Both the position numbers and the translations under genes were made by a program. From positions 1 through 64,000 of the forward strand of contig JBOEHE010000009.1 in NCBI GenBank assembly GCA_050633785.1: a stretch of DNA of 64,000 nt, in the 5' to 3' direction. Below are positions 54,460 through 61,761 of this stretch, piece by piece. The notes beneath the pieces were generated by a model. That model searched no databases. It was not told where the DNA came from and worked only from the letters and a program-made list of their open reading frames with translations. This DNA is from CALKZN01 sp050633785 (lineage in GTDB: Bacteria; Pseudomonadota; Gammaproteobacteria; Arenicellales; Arenicellaceae). Position 1 is the stretch's first letter. Each line of letters opens with the position of its first letter.

Positions 54460-55728
54460 ATGTCACAAGTATCTTCAAAAATGCGCCATCAATTGGAGCA
54501 GCATATCAATGGTTATAGCTTGGAACAGCCCTTCTATAACAATGAAGATTATTTTCAACAGGAAATGAAATATATGTTTCGGGAAAGCTGGTTGTTTGCC
54601 GGTCTTACTTGTGAGATTCCTGAGCCAGGTAATTACTTTACTGCTGAGTTTGCAAACGAATCAATCATCGTGGTACGGGGTATGGATGGTAATGTGCGGG
54701 CAATGCACAACAGTTGCCGCCATCGTGGTTCACGCGTTTGTCTGGAGAAAAAAGGGAAAGCAGCCAAATTAGTCTGTCCTTATCATCAATGGGCCTATGA
54801 TTTGGATGGTAGTTTGTTGTTTGCCCGGTTTATGGAAGATGATTTTGATCCCAGTCAGCATGGACTGGTGCCGGTGAAAGCTGAAACGATAGGAGGGTAT
54901 ATTTTTATTTCACTGTCAGAAAGCCCTGAAGACTTCGAACAATTTCGGCGCGAAGTCGAGCCTTATATGTTGCCGCACGATTTTGAAAATGCAAAAGTGG
55001 CACACGAAAGTACTTTGATCGAAAAAGCAAACTGGAAACTGGTCATTGAAAACAACCGTGAGTGTTATCACTGTATCGGTTCGCATCCTGAGTTAATTCG
55101 CTCTTTGCAGGAATACGATGATGTGACAGATCCCCGGGTTGATCAGGCATTTGTCAATCAGACCCGTGAAAAAGCCGAAAAATGGGAAAAAATGGGTGTC
55201 CCTTTTGAACCTACTCCACACAATTTACGCTATCGCGCAGTCCGTATGCCTCTATTAGAAGGGGCGTTAACTATGACGATGGATGGTAAGGCGGCCTGTA
55301 CCAAACAGATGGGTAGCTTGACTGATACGGACCTAGGCAGCATGCGTATGTTGCATTTGCCGAACACTTGGAACCATTCCTGTGGTGACTATGCTATGGC
55401 GTTTCGTGTCATGCCTATATCGGCTCAGGAAACGATGGTTACTACTAAATGGTTGGTGAATAAAGAGGCTGTTGAAGGCAGAGATTATGATATCAAGCGT
55501 TTAACTGAGGTATGGAAAGCTACCAATGAGCAAGACAAAGTCCTGGCTGAAAATAACCAGTTGGGAGTGAACTCTTCTGCTTATCAACCCGGACCATATT
55601 GTAAGAAAGTTGAGTTTGGTGTGATTAATTTTATCCAATGGTACAAAGATTCCATGTTGTCGCGCTTGCCAAAGTCTGAACAACCCAGGGTTGCTTTAGC
55701 CCAGAATGCTCGAAGAGCCATGTTTTAG
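54460..55728 (+). CDS. gbcA: Glycine betaine monooxygenase, Rieske oxygenase subunit
   Basis: The 422-residue Rieske non-heme iron oxygenase is of the GbcA type, which N-demethylates glycine betaine to dimethylglycine with release of formaldehyde. Rieske ligands Cys86, His88, Cys106 and His109 are visible in NSCRHRG and CPYHQWAYD. The catalytic iron ligands His204 and His209 lie in ENNRECYHCIGSHPEL. The reductase gene begins 15 bases after the stop, so the two form an operon. Confidence 0.9.
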   Translation: MSQVSSKMRHQLEQHINGYSLEQPFYNNEDYFQQEMKYMFRESWLFAGLTCEIPEPGNYFTAEFANESIIVVRGMDGNVRAMHNSCRHRGSRVCLEKKGKAAKLVCPYHQWAYDLDGSLLFARFMEDDFDPSQHGLVPVKAETIGGYIFISLSESPEDFEQFRREVEPYMLPHDFENAKVAHESTLIEKANWKLVIENNRECYHCIGSHPELIRSLQEYDDVTDPRVDQAFVNQTREKAEKWEKMGVPFEPTPHNLRYRAVRMPLLEGALTMTMDGKAACTKQMGSLTDTDLGSMRMLHLPNTWNHSCGDYAMAFRVMPISAQETMVTTKWLVNKEAVEGRDYDIKRLTEVWKATNEQDKVLAENNQLGVNSSAYQPGPYCKKVEFGVINFIQWYKDSMLSRLPKSEQPRVALAQNARRAMF

Positions 55729-55743
55729 GGCGGGTTATTAATA

Positions 55744-56832
55744 ATGCATATTAAAGATAGTATTTCACAATTGGGCAAAGTTCAGCCCTGGGATTGTCAC
55801 ACTCAGGAATTGGAGTGTGTCATGGTGTTAAATGACACGCACAATGTCCGCACTTTTTGCTTTCAGACAGAAAATGCCAGTTGGTTTCGCTATACTCCGG
55901 GTCAGTTTATAACCCTGGCTCTTGAGATCGATGGTGAAGATGTGCACCGGACCTACACCTTGTCTTCTACTCCTTCGAGACCTACCTGTATAAGTATCAC
56001 TGTGAAAGCGATTGAAGGAGGCATTGTCTCTAATTGGCTGCACAATAACTTGGGTGTAGGAGATAAGATTCGGGCAGTCGGTCCAGCTGGTTTATTTACT
56101 CTTGATAACCATATTGCTGATAAGTATCTTTTTCTTGCCGGTGGTGTGGGCATTACTCCGATGTTGTCCATGACTCGATGGCTGTTTGATTATGGCCGTA
56201 GTCCAGACCTTATCATGATTCAATCGTCACAAATGCCTTCTGATTTGATTGCCAGGCGTGAGCTGGAAACTCTGGCGGACAGGTTGCCTGGCATTCGATT
56301 GGCCTGGGTTTGTAACCGGGCTGATGAAAATGAAGCATGGACTGGTTATACTGGTCGTCTTGATGCATCTATGCTGGAAATTATCGCACCAGACTATCTG
56401 GAACGGGAAATTTTCTGTTGTGGCCCTGAACCTTATATGAATGCGGTTAAAGATATTCTTGGTGCAAGCAGCTTTGATATGGCTCACTATCACGAAGAGA
56501 GCTTTACCATGCCGGATATCATTGACCCTGAACCAGATTCTGTTGACAGTCTGGTTTTGGAAAATGAAGAAGCGCGTAAAGTGATGTTCACCAGATCAGG
56601 TAAAGAGGTGACATGTGATGGCAATGAAACTGTTATGGATGCTGCCAATAAAGCGGGTTTAAGCATACCCAATGCGTGTTTGTTTGGCATGTGTGGCACC
56701 TGCAAAGTCATGAAGCAGAGCGGTGATGTGAACCTGATGCAAAACGGTGGCATTAGCCAGTCAGATATTGATGAAGGCTATATTTTAGCCTGTTGTTCCA
56801 AGCCGTTGAATGATATTGAAATTGATTATTGA
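55744..56832 (+). CDS. gbcB: Glycine betaine monooxygenase, ferredoxin-type reductase subunit
   Basis: The 362-residue reductase has an FAD-binding domain with RTYTLSSTPS near residue 77, an NAD-binding domain with AGGVGITPMLSM and FCCGPEPYM, and a C-terminal plant-type [2Fe-2S] domain with a CLFGMCGTCKV cluster and a later Cys in LACC. It passes electrons from NADH to the Rieske subunit GbcA. Its domain order is that of GbcB-type (VanB-like in reverse) reductases. Confidence 0.9.
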   Translation: MHIKDSISQLGKVQPWDCHTQELECVMVLNDTHNVRTFCFQTENASWFRYTPGQFITLALEIDGEDVHRTYTLSSTPSRPTCISITVKAIEGGIVSNWLHNNLGVGDKIRAVGPAGLFTLDNHIADKYLFLAGGVGITPMLSMTRWLFDYGRSPDLIMIQSSQMPSDLIARRELETLADRLPGIRLAWVCNRADENEAWTGYTGRLDASMLEIIAPDYLEREIFCCGPEPYMNAVKDILGASSFDMAHYHEESFTMPDIIDPEPDSVDSLVLENEEARKVMFTRSGKEVTCDGNETVMDAANKAGLSIPNACLFGMCGTCKVMKQSGDVNLMQNGGISQSDIDEGYILACCSKPLNDIEIDY

Positions 56833-57421
56833 TCCTGGCATGGGTGTGGTGCGTATCTGTTAATGCGTGTCGCATGCAACAAGCCTGTAAAAATAACGGT
56901 AGATAGCGACTTCTGAAAACACCCCCCCCCATCCAATAATCCAGTAATAAATTGAATCTGAGTGGAATTCCATTTTTCTTATATGAGAGTGCCTGAGAAT
57001 AACTCCTGCCTGATTTTCATTAATCGAGATATTACTCTGAAAATAAGAGGTTTATCATTTAGTTCAGCGACTTGGATATTATTCAGGCCCTGGTTATCAA
57101 GTACGCTATTCTTCGTGTAAAGCCGTCCGTAATTAGTCAATGGTTTTTTCTAAAAGGTATAAATAAACCTTATAAAATCGGTAGTTCATTTATATAAAAG
57201 TAGGCTTGGCCTTATTGATTTCACAATTAATGTCGCAATTAGAAATAAAATGGACGCAATCAACGATGTAAAATTTAAATTGTCCCTTATAATTTGTAGA
57301 GCAAGCGCTGTAAATTATCAGGCCCTGGCAAGGTTGGTTTAAATTGGTTAGAAATATCAATAAACTGAATTGCCTGATAAATTTGCAGTAATAAAATTTT
57401 TTATGATGAGGAATAAATGGC
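56833..57421. other. Intergenic region between gbcB and etfB
   Basis: This 589-base region has no gene I can support. It contains a run of nine C (56922-56930) and two copies of TCAGGCCCTGG (57083-57093, 57318-57328). It is AT-rich near 57140-57420. GAGGAA before 57422 is the likely ribosome-binding site of etfB. Confidence 0.45.
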
Positions 57422-58171
57422 ATGAAACTATTAGTGCCTGTCAAGCGTGTTGTTGACTATAACGTACAAGTACGCGTTAAAACAGATCAAAGCGGCATAG
57501 ATACCGATAACGTCAAAATGAGCATGAATCCATTTTGTGAAATCGCTGTTGAAGAAGCAATAAAAATTAAAGAAGCGGGTCAAGCTGATGAGGTAATTGC
57601 TGTTAGTATTGGTCCTCAAAAAGTTCAGGAAACCTTGCGTACAGCATTAGCCCTGGGGGCTGACCGTGGCATTTTTATTGAATCGGATACAGACTTGGAG
57701 CCTTTGGCAATTGCCAAGTTATTGCAGAAAGTCGCTGAAAAGGAAACCGTCGATGCCGTAATTATGGGTAAGCAAGCTATTGATGGTGATAACAACCAGA
57801 CAGGCCAAATGCTTTCGGCGCTGTTAGGCTGGTCCCAGGGCACCTTTATTTCAGCTCTTGAGATTGATAATGATACTGCAAAGGTAACCCGTGAAGTAGA
57901 TGCTGGTTTGGAAACAATAGAACTGAAAATGCCAGCTGTGTTTACAGTGGATTTACGTTTGAATGAACCTCGTAATGCTTCCTTACCCAATATAATGAAA
58001 GCTAAGAAAAAGCCTATCGACTCACTTTCTATTGAAGAGCTTGGGGTAGATGTCTCCCCACGCACAGAGATTGTTAAAGTGGCCCCGCCTGAAAAACGTA
58101 AAGCCGGCATCATGGTCGGCAGTGTCAGCGAGCTGGTTGATAAACTTAAAAATGAAGCAAAGGTAATTTAA
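57422..58171 (+). CDS. etfB: Electron transfer flavoprotein beta subunit
   Basis: The 249-residue EtfB starts LLVPVKRVVDYNVQVRVK and contains ALALGADRGIFIES, VIMGKQAIDGDNNQTGQM and VDLRLNEPRNASLPNIMKAKKKP, all typical of the beta subunit with its AMP site. With EtfA it accepts electrons from flavin dehydrogenases. It lies between gbcAB and dimethylglycine dehydrogenase, so it probably serves the demethylation pathway. Confidence 0.95.
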   Translation: MKLLVPVKRVVDYNVQVRVKTDQSGIDTDNVKMSMNPFCEIAVEEAIKIKEAGQADEVIAVSIGPQKVQETLRTALALGADRGIFIESDTDLEPLAIAKLLQKVAEKETVDAVIMGKQAIDGDNNQTGQMLSALLGWSQGTFISALEIDNDTAKVTREVDAGLETIELKMPAVFTVDLRLNEPRNASLPNIMKAKKKPIDSLSIEELGVDVSPRTEIVKVAPPEKRKAGIMVGSVSELVDKLKNEAKVI

Positions 58172-58172
58172 G

Positions 58173-59102
58173 ATGAGCGTATTAGTTATAGCTGAACACA
58201 ATAATCAATCCTTAACCCCAGCAACATTGAATACCGTTGCCGCTGCAGGACAAATTGATTCAGACATTCATATACTTGTTGCAGGCAATGATTGTGGAGA
58301 TGCTGTTCAGGCTGCTGCTGCCGTTGCAGGTGTTGCCAAAGTTGTTCATGCAGATTCGACTGAGTATGCCAACAATCTGGCTGAAAACTTTGCACCACTG
58401 ATTAAAGATGTTGCGGTAAATTATTCACATGTTCTTGCATCAGCCAGTACCTTTGGGAAAAACGTAATGCCACGAGCGGCTGCTTTATTGGATGTGCAAC
58501 AAATTTCTGACATTACTACGGTAGTCGACAGTGATACATTTGTACGCCCTATCTATGCTGGTAATGCAATGGCAACAGTTAAGTCAAACGATGCAATCAA
58601 GTTGCTGACCGTCCGTAGTACCGGCTTTGAGGCTGTTGCTGACACAGGCGGAAACGCTGCTGTGGAAACACTCGATTTCTCAATTGATACAGGCCTTTCA
58701 AGCTATCTCGGCAGTGAAATTACCGAATCAGAGCGCCCCGAGCTAACATCCGCTAAAACTATTATTTCAGGTGGTCGCGGTATGAAGAATGGTGAAAATT
58801 TTTCCATGCTCGAGAACGTGGCTGACAAGTTAAATGCAGCCGTAGGTGCTTCGCGGGCAGCTGTCGATGCTGGTTTTGTTCCCAGTGATTATCAAATAGG
58901 TCAAACGGGTAAAGTTGTTGCACCTGATTTGTATATTGCTGTAGGACTTTCCGGCGCTATTCAGCATCTTGCAGGAATGAAAGACTCTAAAGTTATCGTT
59001 GCTATTAACAATGACGAAGATGCGCCTATCTTCGAAGTTGCTGATTACGGCTTACTGGCAGATTTGTTTGACGCCATACCTGAGCTTGATGCCGCTTTAT
59101 AA
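58173..59102 (+). CDS. etfA: Electron transfer flavoprotein alpha subunit
   Basis: The 309-residue EtfA has the FAD-binding C-terminal segment SGGRGMKNGENF ... VGASRAAVDAGFVPSDYQIGQTGKVV ... LYIAVGLSGAIQHLAGM ... NNDEDAPIFEVADYGL. It starts one base after the etfB stop, so translation is coupled. A clear terminator follows. Confidence 0.95.
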   Translation: MSVLVIAEHNNQSLTPATLNTVAAAGQIDSDIHILVAGNDCGDAVQAAAAVAGVAKVVHADSTEYANNLAENFAPLIKDVAVNYSHVLASASTFGKNVMPRAAALLDVQQISDITTVVDSDTFVRPIYAGNAMATVKSNDAIKLLTVRSTGFEAVADTGGNAAVETLDFSIDTGLSSYLGSEITESERPELTSAKTIISGGRGMKNGENFSMLENVADKLNAAVGASRAAVDAGFVPSDYQIGQTGKVVAPDLYIAVGLSGAIQHLAGMKDSKVIVAINNDEDAPIFEVADYGLLADLFDAIPELDAAL

Positions 59103-59140
59103 CCAAGGCCTTTTAACTCTAGCTTAATTCAAAGTTTTAA

Positions 59141-59167
59141 TAGCCCACTTATCAGTGGGCTATTTTT
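59141..59167 (+). terminator. Terminator after etfA
   Basis: TAGCCCACT (59141-59149) pairs exactly with AGTGGGCTA (59154-59162) and is followed by five T. Canonical intrinsic terminator. Confidence 0.9.
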
Positions 59168-59253
59168 ATTAACTATCATAAAAGAACAGTGAACCTCCCT
59201 TTATCACTGTGATGTTCGCTAGCCCTTTACCGTAAATTTTGTGAGGATGTAGT

Positions 59254-60903
59254 ATGGAACGTGAATCAATGGAATTCGATATTGTTATCGTTGGTGCAGG
59301 CCCTTCCGGGCTATCAGCCGCTTGCAAACTTATGCAACTTTCTCAAGAAAATAATCAAGAGATAACGGTCTGTGTATTGGAAAAAGGTTCTGAAATTGGC
59401 GCGCATATCGTGTCAGGTGCAGTACTTGAACCCACTGCAATGAATGAATTGTTTCCAGATTGGAAAGAAAAGGGAGCACCTCTTGATACACCCGTTATAG
59501 GTGATGATGTTTTTTTTCTGAAAGACCAAGGTAAAGGCATAAAAACACCGGCTTTCTTTGTGCCTAAATCAATGCACAATGACGGTAATTATGTTGTTAG
59601 CATGGGAAATGTTTGTCGTTGGTTAGCAGAACAAGCAGAGGAATTGGGCGTTGATATTTTCCCGGGTTTTGCGGCGACTGAAATTCTTTACGACTCAGAG
59701 GGTAGTGTTAAAGGAGTGCTTACTGGCGACATGGGAGTGGCTAAAGATACGTCAGAGAAAGATAGCTATATGCCGGGTATGGAGTTATTGGCGAAGCAGA
59801 CTATTTTTGCAGAAGGTTGCCGAGGGCATCTTGGCAAACAGCTAATGAGTAAATTTGATCTGCGCAAAGATGCTGATCCACAGCACTATGGCTTAGGTAT
59901 TAAAGAAGTGTGGGACATCGACCCGGAAAAACACAAGCCGGGCTTAGTTGTTCATACAGCGGGGTGGCCACTGGATAATCATACAGAAGGTGGCGGCTTT
60001 CTTTATCATATGGAAAATAATCAAGTAGCACTCGGTTTCATTATTGCTCTCAATTATGCTAACCCACACCTTAGCTTGTTTGATGAAATGCAACGTTGGA
60101 AATTGAACCCTAAAATTCGTCATTATCTTGAAGGCGGTACACGCGTAAGCTATGGCGCCCGTGCAGTTAATAAAGGCGGTTTACAGTCGGTGCCGAGATT
60201 AGCTGTTCCTGGTGGTTTATTAGTCGGTTGTGATGCAGGTTTTTTAAATGGTGCCAAGATTAAAGGCAATCACACGGCTATGAAAACAGGAATGTTAGCA
60301 GCAGAAGTTATTATGGAGGCACTAAAAGAAGGTGACATAGCAGGCAAAGAACTTAATCTTGATGAAAAATATCGTCAATCCTGGGTTTATGATGAACTTT
60401 ATAAAACGCGTAACTTTGGTCCAGCATTGCATAAATTTGGCACCCTCGTGGGTGGGGCATTTGCCTGGTTTGATCAAAATATAATGCGTGGATGTCTGCC
60501 TTTTACCTGGCGCAACACCACGCCTGATCATGCCACACTCAAACCGGCAAAAGATTGCCCCAAACCTGAGTACCCAAAACCAGATGGCGTGATTAGCTTT
60601 GATAAATTATCGTCGGTGTTTTTATCCGGTACGAATCATGAAGAAGATCAGCCTTGCCATTTGACATTAGCGGATGCTGACATTCCTATTGCAAAGAATT
60701 TGCCTCTTTATGACGAACCCGCCCAGCGCTATTGTCCAGCTGGAGTTTATGAAGTACTTAAAGACGATGACGGGCAGGAACAATTTCAGATTAACGCTCA
60801 AAACTGTGTCCATTGTAAAACCTGCGACATTAAAGATCCTGCTCAAAACATCACCTGGATTGCTCCAGAAGGCGGCGGCGGGCCAAATTATCCGAATATG
60901 TAA
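59254..60903 (+). CDS. Electron transfer flavoprotein:ubiquinone oxidoreductase
   Basis: The 549-residue membrane-associated ETF-QO passes electrons from reduced ETF to ubiquinone. Present are the FAD Rossmann motif VIVGAGPSGLSAACKL near residue 12, GAHIVSGAVLEP, a quinone-site region with GYHMENNQ-like sequence, and a C-terminal [4Fe-4S] region with YCPAGVYEV and NCVHCKTCDIKDP. It starts after the etfA terminator. Its presence here implies a dedicated electron route for the betaine pathway. Confidence 0.95.
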   Translation: MERESMEFDIVIVGAGPSGLSAACKLMQLSQENNQEITVCVLEKGSEIGAHIVSGAVLEPTAMNELFPDWKEKGAPLDTPVIGDDVFFLKDQGKGIKTPAFFVPKSMHNDGNYVVSMGNVCRWLAEQAEELGVDIFPGFAATEILYDSEGSVKGVLTGDMGVAKDTSEKDSYMPGMELLAKQTIFAEGCRGHLGKQLMSKFDLRKDADPQHYGLGIKEVWDIDPEKHKPGLVVHTAGWPLDNHTEGGGFLYHMENNQVALGFIIALNYANPHLSLFDEMQRWKLNPKIRHYLEGGTRVSYGARAVNKGGLQSVPRLAVPGGLLVGCDAGFLNGAKIKGNHTAMKTGMLAAEVIMEALKEGDIAGKELNLDEKYRQSWVYDELYKTRNFGPALHKFGTLVGGAFAWFDQNIMRGCLPFTWRNTTPDHATLKPAKDCPKPEYPKPDGVISFDKLSSVFLSGTNHEEDQPCHLTLADADIPIAKNLPLYDEPAQRYCPAGVYEVLKDDDGQEQFQINAQNCVHCKTCDIKDPAQNITWIAPEGGGGPNYPNM

Positions 60904-61013
60904 TTTTTTCTTATAGAGCTGACGTATTCTTTCAAGTGTGACTTATTTGAAAATGATATGAGTTTCAAATAAATTAGGGGCTGTTAATAGCAACTATTCC
61001 ATTGGAAAAGCCA

Positions 61014-61478
61014 TTGAAAAAAACTTTACTAGTTGTGGCACATGCACCTTCACCTAATACGCAAAAACTGCTCGATGCGGTATTGCGTGGGGCGAATAAT
61101 GAACAGATAAGCAATGTAGAAACTCGATATCTGCCACCACTGGATGCGACACCTGAAGATGTTCTTAACGCAGATGCTATTATCCTTGGCACAACAGAAA
61201 ATTTAGCTTATATGAGTGGTCTTTTAAAAGACTTTTTCGATCGAATTTACTATCCTTGTTTAGATAAAACAGCAGCCTTGCCGTGTGTTATCTTTATTCG
61301 TGCAGGTCATGATGGTACAGGAACCAAGCGGGCGCTTGAATCTATTTTAAGAGGTTTGCGTTGGAAGATGGTTCAAGATACTTTAGTTTGCAAAGGGGAT
61401 TTCCGAAAAGATTTTGTAGACCAATGCGAAGAGCTGGGTTTGTATATAGCAGCGAGCCTTGATGCTGGCATAGTATAA
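61014..61478 (+). CDS. Flavodoxin/NADPH-quinone reductase-like small flavoprotein
   Basis: The 154-residue protein resembles flavodoxin-like proteins: LLVVAHAPSPNTQKL near the start, DAIILGTTENLAYMSGLLKDFFDRIYYP and ALPCVIFIRAGHDGTG. It has no ATG. TTG 61014 was chosen because GGAAAAG (61004-61009) sits at ribosome-binding distance; TTG 61002 would add four residues. It lies between ETF-QO and dimethylglycine dehydrogenase, so it may carry electrons or protect that pathway. Confidence 0.6.
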   Translation: MKKTLLVVAHAPSPNTQKLLDAVLRGANNEQISNVETRYLPPLDATPEDVLNADAIILGTTENLAYMSGLLKDFFDRIYYPCLDKTAALPCVIFIRAGHDGTGTKRALESILRGLRWKMVQDTLVCKGDFRKDFVDQCEELGLYIAASLDAGIV

Positions 61479-61761
61479 GCGTACGAAAGCGAGTATTGTA
61501 TAAAGCATCACTCGCGAATATATAAACAATTTCGACGGTTTCAAATGCTAAACAAGATGTCGTTATAAAATACACATAGGTCGTCTAAGGGCAAGGGCTG
61601 ATAGAGCGAAAAGTCTACATTAAAGTTATCAATTGTTTAGCAGGTGATGTAGGCATTAACCAATGTTACCCTTACTCAATTTCAACGGCTAGGTAACGAA
61701 TTAACATTCGTGTTTATTAGCACTTATAACTCTTATTTAATCATTCAGGAGATACCAGTCA

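Noticed and set aside
57190..57444. 84-codon minus-strand frame overlapping the start of etfB
   Set aside because: It overlaps the etfB start region and has no domain signal; AT-rich promoter DNA produces such frames.
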